Origin: Streptomyces sp. SBT349
GTDB lineage: Bacteria > Actinomycetota > Actinomycetes > Streptomycetales > Streptomycetaceae
Direction of reading: 5' to 3'
DNA: 43,889 nucleotides
NCBI RefSeq assembly: GCF_001083795.1
Contig: NZ_LAVK01000019.1
Span: 1-43,889, forward strand
Shown: positions 1 through 8,353 of the stretch, one piece after another
How the letters are laid out: each line of letters opens with the position of its first letter
Numbering within the stretch: the stretch's first letter is position 1
The notes under the pieces: model-generated
Told to the model about the DNA's origin: nothing
Database searches by the model: none
What the model saw: the letters and a program-made list of their open reading frames with translations, nothing else
Translations under genes and position numbers: made by a program

Positions 1-72
1 AGTGCCACCGGCAATGTGCGGCTGGTGCTGGTCGGGCCCGACCAGCACCAGCCGCACATTGCCGGTGGCACT
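1..72. repeat. Perfect 72-nt palindrome at window edge
   Basis: Bases 1-36 are the exact reverse complement of bases 37-72, with the axis in GTCGGG|CCCGAC and no loop. It lies inside the SpoIIE-like coding sequence, whose reading continues into the mirror half without a stop. A loopless perfect palindrome exactly at a sequence end is typical of a fold-back or chimeric-read artefact. Bases 1-36 are therefore probably not genuine flanking sequence. Confidence 0.95.
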
Positions 73-780
73 GAGCTCCACCTGGCGGCCCACGAGTCGG
101 AGCAGGGCGATCGCGGCGCCCCGGGTGCGGCGCAGCGCCGCGTGCTGCGCGGTCAGCAGGTCGGGCAGCGGGCGGCCGGGATCGAGGTGGAACGGGACCA
201 GCGCCGCGGCGGCGGCCTCGGCGGCGGCGGGGCCGTGGCCGAGGGCGTCCACCAGCAGCAGGGTGCGGCCCGCCGGGGTGTCGGCGACGGCCCAGGCGTC
301 GCCGCACGCCTCCTCGCCCTCGGCGGCGACGCACACGGCGCCCACGCGTTCCCTGGCGTCCTCCGCGTCGCCCGCGGTGACCACCCGGGCGCGGACCATG
401 GTGCCCTCGGGGCCCGAGCGGATCTGGACGTCGGAGGCGATCCTGCGCACGGCGCCCAGCCCGGTGCCGAGGGTGCCGCTGGTGGTGTACCCGTCGGCCA
501 TGGCGTCGGCGAGGCTGCCGATGCCGGGTCCCCGGTCGGCGGCGACGATCTCCACGCCGGGCCCCAGCGGAAGGGGCTGGATGTACAGGACGCCGTCCCT
601 GGCGTGCTTGTCGAGGTTGGTCGCCAGCTCGCTGGCGACGACCGCGGCCTTCTCCGGCAGCGCGCCGGTCAGCCCCCAGCGCCGGGCGAGGGAGCGGGCC
701 GCCGCCAGCGCCAGGTGGACGGCGCTGTGGTGGTCGATGCGGATCTGCCGGGTGACCGGGGGCCGGCCGGGCTCGGGCAC
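1..780 (-). CDS. HATPase/SpoIIE (RsbT-RsbX-like) regulatory protein, 3' end missing
   Basis: Last gene of the rsbR-rsbS-rsbT operon, read 780 to 1 and open at the window edge (260 codons). The N-terminal half is a GHKL ATPase domain: ASELATNLDKHA is the N box, AADRGPGIG the G1 box, and TLGTGLGAVRRIASD the ATP-lid region. From about residue 140 a PP2C-like SpoIIE/RsbX domain begins (LLVDALGHGPAAAEAA, then ATGNVRLVLVG). Such fusions are common in actinobacterial stressosome operons, where they are thought to reset or relay the partner switch. The GTG at 780 lies 5 nt after the rsbT stop. Residues after about 248 come from the mirror half of the terminal palindrome and should not be trusted. Confidence 0.82.
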   Translation of the reverse strand, partial: MPEPGRPPVTRQIRIDHHSAVHLALAAARSLARRWGLTGALPEKAAVVASELATNLDKHARDGVLYIQPLPLGPGVEIVAADRGPGIGSLADAMADGYTTSGTLGTGLGAVRRIASDVQIRSGPEGTMVRARVVTAGDAEDARERVGAVCVAAEGEEACGDAWAVADTPAGRTLLLVDALGHGPAAAEAAAAALVPFHLDPGRPLPDLLTAQHAALRRTRGAAIALLRLVGRQVELSATGNVRLVLVGPDQHQPHIAGGT

Positions 781-785
781 GGCCG

Positions 786-1262
786 CTACCCGGCGATCCA
801 GCGGGTGACGCACACGGTGGTGCCACCGCCCGGCCGGGTGTCGATCCAGAACTCGTGCATCAGCCGCCGCGCGCCGCCGAGTCCGTGGCCCAGTCCCGCG
901 CCGGTGCTGTAGCCGTCGGCGAGCGCGGCCTCGACGTTGGGGATGCCGGGCCCGGCGTCGGCGACGGTGAGCCGCACGCCCCCGCCGCCGGGGCGGTCGA
1001 GCCGCGCGATGGTCAACGTGCCTCCCCCGCCGTGGATGTACGCGTTCCGCACGAGCTCGCTCGCGGCGGTGACGACGCGTGTCTGGTCGACGAGGCCGAA
1101 ACCGATCGCCAGGCAGGCGGCGCGGACGGCGTGCCGTGCCTCCAGGAGGTCCTCCTCGCTGCGCACCGGGTACTCCGCGCGGTCATCCTCCCCACCGGTG
1201 GCCAGACCGCCGGCGGGGACCCCGATCGAGGCTCCCAGGGCCGGTTCATCGGGCGTCATCAC
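786..1262 (-). CDS. rsbT: RsbT-type serine/threonine-protein kinase (switch kinase)
   Basis: A 158-residue GHKL kinase. In the stressosome, RsbT is held by RsbR/RsbS, phosphorylates their STAS domains under stress, and is then released to activate a downstream phosphatase. Visible motifs are the N box ASELVRNAYIHGGGG, the G1 box VADAGPGI and the glycine-rich lid GAGLGHGLGGARR. The length is near the roughly 130-residue family norm, with an extra N-terminal stretch of about 30 residues. The start may be GTG 1262 or the adjacent ATG 1259. Both overlap the end of rsbS by 14-17 nt, indicating translational coupling. Confidence 0.9.
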   Translation of the reverse strand: MMTPDEPALGASIGVPAGGLATGGEDDRAEYPVRSEEDLLEARHAVRAACLAIGFGLVDQTRVVTAASELVRNAYIHGGGGTLTIARLDRPGGGGVRLTVADAGPGIPNVEAALADGYSTGAGLGHGLGGARRLMHEFWIDTRPGGGTTVCVTRWIAG

Positions 1263-1656
1263 GACGAGCAGCCTCCCGTGACGGCGTAGTGCGGTACCAG
1301 CCCAGGGCCACCATGCCCTGCTCCGCGTTCAAGGCCGTTTCCACACCGTGGAGTTTCAAACCCAGCTCCACGAGGGTGATGGCCACCGTCGGGCGCATGC
1401 CGGCCACGATCACCCGGGCACCCAACAGGCGGGCGGTGGTGGTGAGTTCACTCAAAGTACGCGCCACGAAGGAGTCGATGATCTCCAGGCGCGAGATGTC
1501 GATGAGGACGCCGTTCGCCGCCTCGCCCGCGATCCGCTCCGTGAGTTCGTCGAGGAAGGCCATGGCGGACTGGTCGTCGAGCTCGTCGAGGAGGCCGGTG
1601 ACGAGGACGTCGCCGAGCCGCAGGATCGGCACACCGGCCGACTGCCTCCCGCTCAC
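1246..1656 (-). CDS. rsbS: RsbS-type STAS antagonist protein
   Basis: A 136-residue single STAS domain. RsbS is the small scaffold subunit of the stressosome and the main substrate of RsbT. The conserved segment LEIIDSFVAR carries Ser62, at the position of the phosphoacceptor serine of Bacillus RsbS. GTG 1656 was chosen because its GTGA overlaps the rsbR stop by 4 nt. A longer open frame upstream is only the shadow of rsbR. The gene overlaps rsbT downstream, so R, S and T are tightly coupled. Confidence 0.9.
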   Translation of the reverse strand: MSGRQSAGVPILRLGDVLVTGLLDELDDQSAMAFLDELTERIAGEAANGVLIDISRLEIIDSFVARTLSELTTTARLLGARVIVAGMRPTVAITLVELGLKLHGVETALNAEQGMVALGWYRTTPSREAARRDDAR

Positions 1657-2549
1657 CGGCCGGCCAGCTCGGACAGGCCGGGCGCGCCGGGCGCGTGGGG
1701 CATGCGCTGGTCGGTGATCTTGATGGCCTCGGCGAGGGCGTCGGCGAGGGTGGCGCGCGTGAGGATGGTGGACAGGTCCAGGCCGAGCTGGGCGATGGTC
1801 TGGGCGATGGGCGGCCTGATGCCGGAGATGACGCAGTCGGCGCCCATGAGGCGGACCGCGGCCACGGTCTGCATCAGGTGCTGGGCGACCGCGGTGTCCA
1901 CGGTGGCGACGCCGGTGATGTCGATGATGGCGACCCTGGCCTCGTCGGACTGGATGGCCTGGAGCAGCGACTCCAGCACCACCTGGGTCCTGGCCGTGTC
2001 CAGGGTGCCGATCAGCGGGACCGCCAGCACGTGGCGCCACAGGCGCACCACGGGCGTGGAGAGCTCCATCAGCTGCCTGCTCTGCCTGCTGATGATCTCC
2101 TCGCGGCTGGCGACATAGGTGTCGAACGACAGCACGCCCGCCGCGTCGAGCAGCCGGTTGATCACCACGGCCGACTCGAAGAGCTCCCTCGCGTTCTGCG
2201 TGGAGCGCTGGAGGATCTCCAGCAGCACCTCCTTGAGCGAGAGCACCGCGAGCGAGGTCGCCGTCGGGGTCGCCCCGGCGCGGGCGCGGCGCAGGGAGAG
2301 CTCGGTGATGGTGGTGCGCAGCTCGGCGTGCGCGGTGGCGACCCGGCCCGCGGGCAGCGAGCTCTCCAGGCCGCTGAGCAGGGCCGACACCAACTGGGCC
2401 GCCTCGCCGCGCAGTTCGCCCTCGTTGATGCCGGTGACCAGGACCTCTTGGTCTATCTGGAGGCGCACCCAGTTCTCACCGATCTCCTCCGTATGGTCAC
2501 GGAGGGTCCCGATCAACCGGTCCCTCACCGCCGACTCGATGGCACTCAC
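1653..2549 (-). CDS. rsbR: RsbR-type stressosome protein (globin-like N-domain plus STAS)
   Basis: A 298-residue protein and first gene of the rsb operon. Residues about 1-160 form the variable helical sensor domain expected to protrude from the stressosome core. Residues about 175-285 form a STAS domain with DITGVATVDTAVAQHL (Thr212, Thr219) and GIRPPIAQTIAQLGLDL (Thr251), where RsbR phosphoacceptors lie. The frame stays open upstream to 2642, but GTG 2549 is preceded by GAGAGG at suitable spacing and starts a typical RsbR N-terminus. A single RsbR gene is seen here, whereas Bacillus has several. What it senses cannot be read from the sequence. Confidence 0.9.
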   Translation of the reverse strand: MSAIESAVRDRLIGTLRDHTEEIGENWVRLQIDQEVLVTGINEGELRGEAAQLVSALLSGLESSLPAGRVATAHAELRTTITELSLRRARAGATPTATSLAVLSLKEVLLEILQRSTQNARELFESAVVINRLLDAAGVLSFDTYVASREEIISRQSRQLMELSTPVVRLWRHVLAVPLIGTLDTARTQVVLESLLQAIQSDEARVAIIDITGVATVDTAVAQHLMQTVAAVRLMGADCVISGIRPPIAQTIAQLGLDLSTILTRATLADALAEAIKITDQRMPHAPGAPGLSELAGR

Positions 2550-2699
2550 ATCAAACCCTCTCGTCGCTGACCGCACGCGGGCGCACCAACGTCCTCTGCC
2601 GCCGCAGCGGTTACCGCGAGCCTCATTGTTGCTGTCCGGCAAATGTTAGCGTTCATCCGTCCGAAGCAGGAAGGAACCCGCATGACATACGGCCGGAGG

Positions 2700-3200
2700 C
2701 TATGCCGAGCGGGCCGACCGTCCGTCCGAACGATCATCGCCGAGCCGCTCGCTGTTTCCCACCGCCGTCCGGAATCCGGCCAGACCCTCCACAAGGGCGC
2801 TGCGGGCGGCCGGAGTCATGGTGGCGATGGCGGCGGTCAGGGCCTCCTCGCGCCTTTCCCGCAGCTCGGCCAGGAAACGGCGCCCGCCGGCGGTGAGGCG
2901 CAACTCCAGCTCCCTGCGGCTGGTCTGGCTGGTGGCCCGCTCGACGAAGCCGACGGCCTGGAGCCGGTCGCACAGCCGGCTCACGGAGGAGGGCGCGGCG
3001 CCGAGGAGGTCGCCGAGGCCGCGCAGGTTGATGCCCTCGTCGCGCTCCAGGATGTACAGGACGCGGAGTTGGGACGAGGAGACGGGTACCGGGGAGGCGG
3101 CGTCGCGGCCCCTCTCCCACAACACCTCCAGCAGCTCTATGACGTCGGAGGCCGCCCGAGCGGCATCCGCAGAACGGCGGCGCGGGGCGGGCGGAGTCAC
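2700..3200 (-). CDS. MarR-family transcriptional regulator
   Basis: A 166-residue winged-helix regulator. The helix-turn-helix is in LRGLGDLLGAAPSSVSRLCDRLQAVGFVERA, split here by description only: recognition helix SSVSRLCDRLQAVGF, followed by the wing TSQTSRRELELRLTAGGRRF and a C-terminal dimerisation helix. GTG 3200 is preferred; an in-frame GTG lies at 3209. It is divergent from the SpoIIE phosphatase at 3315, so it may control that gene and itself from the shared 110-nt intergenic region. The ligand is unknown. Confidence 0.85.
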   Translation of the reverse strand: MTPPAPRRRSADAARAASDVIELLEVLWERGRDAASPVPVSSSQLRVLYILERDEGINLRGLGDLLGAAPSSVSRLCDRLQAVGFVERATSQTSRRELELRLTAGGRRFLAELRERREEALTAAIATMTPAARSALVEGLAGFRTAVGNSERLGDDRSDGRSARSA

Positions 3201-3314
3201 GCATCTCACTGTCGCACTCACGCTCGGGCTTGTCATCCTTGATGTCCGTTTCCGCGACCATTCCCAGGTGGTCGCCGGGACCGGCCGCTCCTTGAGAGAA
3301 AGCAGATCCACACG

Positions 3315-4472
3315 GTGGACAGACTCGTGGCCGCTTACCGCGCCCTGCGTACCGCGGCCCCCCACGACCTGCTCGGCGGCCTCCGGGCGGTCCTGCGGCG
3401 GCACTACGCCGTCAGCGACGCCGAACTGCGGGTCGCGGACTACGCGATGACCGCGCTGCGCCCGGTCGCCCCCGGCTCCGGGCCCGGCGTGGTCCCCGCG
3501 CACATGGGGCCTCCGGGGCGCGCGTTCGGCTCCCAGCGGACCTATGTGGAGCCCGCGGACGACTCCCCCATGCTCACCGCGCACCTTCCGGTGAGCGTGC
3601 GGGGCGAGGGGGTGGGCGTGCTCTCGCTGCGTATGCCGAGGAACCGCTGCTCGGCGGAGGTCCTGTCCGAACTGGAGGAGATCGCCGCGCTCCTCGGGCA
3701 CGAGATCATGGTCGCCGAGCGCGACACCGACCTCTATGTCCAGGCCCGCCGGGCGGAGCGGCTCACGCTCGCCGCCGAGATGCAGTGGGAGCTGCTGCCG
3801 GGACGCTCCTGCTCGCGCCCCGAGTTCGAGCTCGGCGGGCAGCTGGAGCCAGCCTACGCGATCCACGGCGACAGCTTCGACTGGTCCACCTCGCCGACGC
3901 ACCTGACGCTTGCGGTGATCAACGGGATGGGCGAGGGCATACAGGCGGCGTTGCTCAGCAGCCTCGCGATCAACGCGCTGCGCAACGCCCGCCGCTCGGG
4001 CCTCGGCCTGGCCGAACAGGCGTCGCTGGCCGACCAGGCGCTCTACGGGCAGCACCGGGGCGGGGCCCATGTCGCGGCGTTGCTGCTGCGCTTCGAGCTG
4101 GCCACCGGCCTGGCGACGGTGATCGACGCGGGGTCGCCGCGGATGTGGCGGCTGCGGCGGGGCACGGCCGATCCGCAGGAGTTCGAGGCGCAGCTTCCGC
4201 TCGGCATGTTCGAGGACACGGTGTACACGGCGCAGGAGTTCCGGGTGGAGCCGGGCGACCGGCTGTTCTTCGTCAGCGACGGGGTGTACGACGTGGCCTC
4301 GCCCGGCGGCGAGCTGTACGGGGAGAAGGCGCTGGCCAGGGCCGCGGCCCACACGCGGCTGCTGCCCCCCGCGCAGGTGCCGCGGGCGGTGCTCTCGGAG
4401 CTGGCCGGGTACCGCGGCGGCCCCGGGCCCGAGGACGACGCGATGGTGGTGTGCCTGGACTGGCGCGGCTGA
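3315..4472 (+). CDS. SpoIIE-family (RsbU-like) protein phosphatase with GAF-like N-domain
   Basis: A 385-residue protein. Residues about 20-150 look like a GAF-type sensory domain, with TAHLPVSVRGEGVGVLSLRM as the core strands. A helical linker (ERLTLAAEMQWELLPG) precedes a PP2C SpoIIE domain from about residue 180. Such enzymes dephosphorylate STAS anti-anti-sigma factors, so it is a plausible output or input of the neighbouring rsb operon. Metal-binding segments are HGDSFDW, FVSDGVYD and EDDAMVV. The usual Asp of the GDxxGxG motif is Asn in VINGMGEG; I believe this variant recurs in actinobacterial relatives, so activity may be altered rather than lost. Confidence 0.85.
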   Translation: MDRLVAAYRALRTAAPHDLLGGLRAVLRRHYAVSDAELRVADYAMTALRPVAPGSGPGVVPAHMGPPGRAFGSQRTYVEPADDSPMLTAHLPVSVRGEGVGVLSLRMPRNRCSAEVLSELEEIAALLGHEIMVAERDTDLYVQARRAERLTLAAEMQWELLPGRSCSRPEFELGGQLEPAYAIHGDSFDWSTSPTHLTLAVINGMGEGIQAALLSSLAINALRNARRSGLGLAEQASLADQALYGQHRGGAHVAALLLRFELATGLATVIDAGSPRMWRLRRGTADPQEFEAQLPLGMFEDTVYTAQEFRVEPGDRLFFVSDGVYDVASPGGELYGEKALARAAAHTRLLPPAQVPRAVLSELAGYRGGPGPEDDAMVVCLDWRG

Positions 4473-4510
4473 GGGGCGCGGCTCGGGGGCGCCGCCGGGG
4501 ACGGCGGCGC

Positions 4511-4541
4511 GGGCCCGGCCGGGGCGGCCCCGGCCGGGCCC
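4511..4541. terminator. Bidirectional hairpin terminator
   Basis: Perfect 14-bp arms (GGGCCCGGCCGGGG and its complement) around a 3-nt loop. It lies between the convergent ends of the SpoIIE phosphatase and phoX, so it can serve both. There is no T-tract, as is usual in Streptomyces. Confidence 0.8.
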
Positions 4542-4562
4542 GCGGGGGGCGTCAGGCGGTGA

Positions 4563-6524
4563 TCAGGACGCGCCGATCACGCCGCCGTCGGTGCGGCGGA
4601 CGACGACCGTGGCCGAGCGCGGGCGCCCGGTGGGGTCGAAGTCGGGCCAGTTGCTGACCACGCGCGGGTCCTCGGGGGTGGGGGTGCCCCACGCCTTGGT
4701 GGTCTCGCCGGGGTGCTGGACGTTGACGAACATCGCCTTCTGGTCCGGGGTGAAGGTGACGCCGCTGATCTCGGCGCCGCGGGGTCCGGTCAGGAAGCGG
4801 CGGACCTCGCCGGTGCGCGGGTCGGCGGCCAGCATCTGGTTGTTGCCGATGTTGTCGTAGCCCGCCTCCGCCGAGTTCTGCACGGAGTTGGAGACGTCGG
4901 TCTGGATCCACAGGCGGCCGTCGGAGTCGAAGCCCAGGCCGTCGGGGGAGCCGAAGATGTTCTCGCCCAGGTCGACCTGGTCGTCGTACGCCTGGTCGCC
5001 CGCGAGCAGGAAGATGTCCCACGCGAAGGTCAGGGCCGCGTTGTCGCCGTCCGCCTCGGTCCAGCGGACGATGTGGCCGTAGGGGTTGGGCTTGCGCGGG
5101 CTGACCGCGGAGTCCCAGCCGCTGCCGTTGGTCAGCGTGCAGTACACGTCGTTGTTCTTGGGGTTGATCGCGATCCACTCGGGCCGGTCCATCGTGGTGG
5201 CGCCGACCGCGTCGGCGGCCTCGCGGGTGCGCAGCAGCACGTCCGCCTGGTCCGCCCAGCCGTTCGCCACCGTCAGGGCGCCGGTGCCGTGGGTCAGCGG
5301 CAGCCAGGAGCCGGTGCCGTCGTCCTCGAAGCGCGCCACGTAGAGCGTGCCGTGGTCCAGGGGGCTGCGGCCCCGCGCGCGGTGCGCGTGCCAGCTGCCC
5401 TCGCCGACGAACTTGTAGATGTAGTCGCCGTCCTGGTCGTCACCGGAGTAGGCGACCACGCGCCCGCGGGACTCGGTGACGGTGCAGCCCTCGTGCTTGA
5501 AGCGGCCGAGCGCGGTGCGCTTGACCGGCTTGGCGCCCGGCTCGCGGGGGTCGATCTCGACGATCCAGCCGAAGCGGTTGATCTCGTTGGGGTTGGCCGC
5601 CAGGTCGAAGCGCGGGTCGGCCTCGTGCCAGCGGTAGCCGCCGCCGGCGGCCGAGACGCCGTAACGATCCTGCGAGGGGGTCGGCTCCCAGGACTCGTCC
5701 TCGGTGCCGAAGTAGTTGTTCCAGTTCTCCTCGCAGGTGAGGTAGGTGCCCCACGGGGTGGCGCCGCTGGAGCAGTTGTTGAGCGTGCCCAGCGCCTCGT
5801 TGTTCGACCGGAGGGCGGGGTGGTCCAGGGAGACGGGCCCGGAGAACTCGACGGGCGTGCTGCCGGTGACCCGGCGGGCGCGGCGGGAGTCCACGACCCG
5901 CCACTCGCCGTTGCCCCGCCTCTCGATCTCGACCACGCTGACGCCGTGCGCGGCCAGCGCCTTCGCCACCTTGTCGGCGGTCATCTCCTCGGCGCCGTCG
6001 GGGAAGAGCATCGACTGGTCGACATACTCGTGGTTGAGGACCAGCAGGCCGCGGCGGCTGCTCTCGCGGCCGTCGCCCAGCGGGAAGAAGTGCATGCCGT
6101 CGTGGTTCATGCCGATCTGCTCGGCCTGCTCCGCGGCGCTGTTGGAGCCGTCCTTGCGCCAGCGCGGGCCGCCGGGCCTGATCGGGGTGCCCCAGGGGAT
6201 GAGGACCTGGATCTGGTAGCCGTCGGGCACGGTGAACGTGTCGTCGGTGCTGGTCGGAACGGCGGAGAAGCCCAGCAGCCGGGTCGGGCGCACGCCCCCC
6301 TGCCAGCCGCCGTCCGGGTCCCCGCTCACGGGCGTCCTGGCGGCGGCGGCGCCGCCGCCCGCCACGGCGGCGAGGAAGCCCGCCGCCGCCGCGGTGCCGC
6401 CCAGGAGGGCGGTGCGGCGGGACATCCGGTGCTGGACGACCTCACCGAACGACCGGTTGCCGGACGGGTTGGAGCTGACCTCGTCCGGATCGAACTCGGG
6501 GAAAACCGGGCGTTGAGCAGACAT
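4563..6524 (-). CDS. phoX: PhoX-type secreted alkaline phosphatase (DUF839)
   Basis: A 653-residue Tat-exported protein of the PhoX family, metal-dependent phosphatases that release phosphate from organic esters outside the cell. The N-terminal region has the Tat motif SRRTALLGG followed by an Ala/Gly-rich hydrophobic stretch. Family signatures are LLVLNHEYVD, NNCSSGATPWGTYLTCEENW and FKHEGCTVTE, and the C-terminal half contains WIQTDVSNSVQ and EISGVTFTPDQKAMFVNVQHPG. Length is normal. It is a lone gene with a convergent terminator. Phosphate control is expected from the family, but no properly spaced PHO box was found upstream. Confidence 0.9.
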   Translation of the reverse strand: MSAQRPVFPEFDPDEVSSNPSGNRSFGEVVQHRMSRRTALLGGTAAAAGFLAAVAGGGAAAARTPVSGDPDGGWQGGVRPTRLLGFSAVPTSTDDTFTVPDGYQIQVLIPWGTPIRPGGPRWRKDGSNSAAEQAEQIGMNHDGMHFFPLGDGRESSRRGLLVLNHEYVDQSMLFPDGAEEMTADKVAKALAAHGVSVVEIERRGNGEWRVVDSRRARRVTGSTPVEFSGPVSLDHPALRSNNEALGTLNNCSSGATPWGTYLTCEENWNNYFGTEDESWEPTPSQDRYGVSAAGGGYRWHEADPRFDLAANPNEINRFGWIVEIDPREPGAKPVKRTALGRFKHEGCTVTESRGRVVAYSGDDQDGDYIYKFVGEGSWHAHRARGRSPLDHGTLYVARFEDDGTGSWLPLTHGTGALTVANGWADQADVLLRTREAADAVGATTMDRPEWIAINPKNNDVYCTLTNGSGWDSAVSPRKPNPYGHIVRWTEADGDNAALTFAWDIFLLAGDQAYDDQVDLGENIFGSPDGLGFDSDGRLWIQTDVSNSVQNSAEAGYDNIGNNQMLAADPRTGEVRRFLTGPRGAEISGVTFTPDQKAMFVNVQHPGETTKAWGTPTPEDPRVVSNWPDFDPTGRPRSATVVVRRTDGGVIGAS

Positions 6525-6678
6525 CGCGGGTCCTCACTTGCGGGTGTGACGGCAGTGGAGTTCCCGTGAGGCTATGGAGCGTCAGTGGCGCCGAGTAGCC
6601 ACCAAGGTGAACAGACGGCCACCTCCGTACATACGGACGATTCACCGTAACAGTTCACTTGGTGGCGGACACGGAACG

Positions 6679-8208
6679 TCAGCCCTCGCGTCGACCGTTC
6701 ACCCGGCGGGGCAGCCCGAGGGGGTTGTCCTCGCGCAGCTCCGGCGGCAGGAGCGCGTCCGGCGCGTTCTGGTAGGTGACCGGGCGCAGCCACCGGTCGA
6801 TGGCGGTGACGCCGACCGAGGTGGAGGTGGAGGTGGTCGCCGGGTAGGGGCCGCCGTGGTGCTGTGCGTGGGTGACGGCGACGCCGGTGGGCCAGCCGTT
6901 GACGAGGACGCGTCCGGCGAGCGGGGTGAGCTCGGCCAGCAGCCGGGCGCCCTCGCCCTCCCCGTTCGCCTCGGCCTCGGCGAGGTGGACGGTGGCCGTC
7001 AGGTTCCCCGGGAGGCGGGAGAGCACGGCGGCGGCCTGGTCGGCGTCGGCGTAGCGGACCACGACGGTGAGGGGGCCGAAGCACTCCTCCAGCAGCAGGT
7101 CGTGCGGCCCCTCGGTGGTCAGCCGGTCGGCGTCCACGGTGAGGAACCCGGCCGCGACCGTGTCGCCCTCCGCGCCGCCGCCCGCCGCGACCGGGGCGCG
7201 CACGCCGTCGAGGTCGGCGCGTTCGCCCACCCCCGCGAGGAACGCCTGCCGCATCCGGGAGTCGAGCAGCACGCCGGGGACGGCCTCGGCGACCTCGCCC
7301 GCCAGGGCGCCGAGCAGCGCGTCGCCCGCCTGCCCCGCCGGGGCGAGGACGAGGCCGGGCTTGGTGCAGAACTGGCCGCTGCCCAGGGTCATGGACCCGG
7401 CGAGGCCGGTGCCGATCTCCTCGCCGCGCTCCTGGGCCGCCGCCTCGGTGATCACCACCGGGTTGAGGCTGCCGAGCTCGCCGTAGAAGGGGATGGGAAC
7501 GGGCCTGGCCGCGGCGGCGTCGAACAGCGCGCGCCCGCCGCGGACCGAGCCGGTGAACCCGGCGGCGGTCACCAGCGGGTGCGTGACCAGCTCGACGCCC
7601 GCGTCGAAGCCGTGGACGACGGTGACGACGTCCTCGGGCAGCCCGGTCCGCGCCGCGGCCCGGCGCAGCGCGGCGCCGCACAGCTCGGAGGTGGCGGGGT
7701 GGTCGGGGTGGGCCTTGACGACGACCGGGCAGCCGGCGGCCAGGGCGCTGGCGGTGTCGCCGCCGGGAACGGAGAAGGCCAGCGGGAAGTTCGAGGCCGC
7801 GTAGACGGCGACGACGCCCAGCGGGATCTTGTAACGCCGCAGGTCGGGTCGGGGCGGGGCGAGGGCCGGATCGGCGTGGTCGATGATGACGCCCAGGTAC
7901 CCGCCGTCCGCGACCTCGTCCGCGAAGGCGCGCAACTGGCCGGTCGAGCGGGCCAGTTCACCCGTGAGCCGGGCCTCGCCGAGCGCGGTCTCCGCGTCGG
8001 CGGTGGCCACGATACGCTCGCCGTCGGCCTCCAACTCCTCGGCCGCGGCGCGCAGCAGCGCGATCCTGGTGTCGCGGCCGGCCAGGGCGCCGCGGGCGGC
8101 GTGGGCGGCGCGCACCGCCGCGTCGACGTCCTGCGCCGTCGCCTCGGAGGCCACCGCTTCCCGCTGCTTTCCGGTCCGCGGGTCCACACTCCACACTGGT
8201 ACTGCCAC
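6679..8208 (-). CDS. Alpha-ketoglutaric semialdehyde dehydrogenase (ALDH family)
   Basis: A 509-residue aldehyde dehydrogenase resembling the KGSADH (2,5-dioxovalerate dehydrogenase) group, which oxidises alpha-ketoglutaric semialdehyde to alpha-ketoglutarate as the last step of aldarate, arabonate or xylonate oxidation. The catalytic Cys281 is in SGQFCTKPG and the general base Glu244 in YGELGSLNPV; PGGDTASALAAGCPVVVK is the cofactor region. GTG 8208 is chosen because AGGAGG lies 10 nt upstream and the protein then begins VPVWSVDPRTGK, as in relatives. It is divergent from the IclR gene at 8354. The pathway link to KdgD and Udh at 13.7-15.6 kb supports the specific assignment. Confidence 0.87.
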   Translation of the reverse strand: MAVPVWSVDPRTGKQREAVASEATAQDVDAAVRAAHAARGALAGRDTRIALLRAAAEELEADGERIVATADAETALGEARLTGELARSTGQLRAFADEVADGGYLGVIIDHADPALAPPRPDLRRYKIPLGVVAVYAASNFPLAFSVPGGDTASALAAGCPVVVKAHPDHPATSELCGAALRRAAARTGLPEDVVTVVHGFDAGVELVTHPLVTAAGFTGSVRGGRALFDAAAARPVPIPFYGELGSLNPVVITEAAAQERGEEIGTGLAGSMTLGSGQFCTKPGLVLAPAGQAGDALLGALAGEVAEAVPGVLLDSRMRQAFLAGVGERADLDGVRAPVAAGGGAEGDTVAAGFLTVDADRLTTEGPHDLLLEECFGPLTVVVRYADADQAAAVLSRLPGNLTATVHLAEAEANGEGEGARLLAELTPLAGRVLVNGWPTGVAVTHAQHHGGPYPATTSTSTSVGVTAIDRWLRPVTYQNAPDALLPPELREDNPLGLPRRVNGRREG

Positions 8209-8260
8209 CGGGATCGATCCTCCTGCCGATCGTCTTCCTGCGGATCTCAACGGGGGCGGC

Positions 8261-8293
8261 GTTCGCCGGAGTTCGATGTTCGATATATTGAAC
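8261..8293. promoter_or_regulatory. Candidate IclR operator in divergent promoter region
   Basis: GTTCGATATATTGAAC at 8278-8293 is a near-perfect inverted repeat (7 of 8 pairs) with an AT-rich centre, unusual in this GC-rich DNA. Additional GTTCG half-sites start at 8261 and 8271. It lies between the semialdehyde dehydrogenase and the IclR gene, where an IclR dimer or tetramer could control both. Binding is inferred. Confidence 0.6.
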
Positions 8294-8353
8294 GTCGTCC
8301 CTGTATGTGAATGTCTGGGACTCTATAGCGGCTCGAACAAAGGGGTCAAGGCG

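Noticed and set aside
2..912. Long plus-strand ORFs over the first 900 bases.
   Set aside because: They are Arg/Ala/Gly-rich antisense shadows of the HATPase-SpoIIE gene, whose minus-strand frame has clear family motifs.
6603..6663. PHO-box-like TTCAC elements upstream of phoX (GTTCACCTTGG on the minus strand, TTCACC and GTTCACTT on the plus strand).
   Set aside because: The plus-strand elements are 13 nt apart rather than the 11-nt repeat of PHO boxes, and the minus-strand element stands alone.
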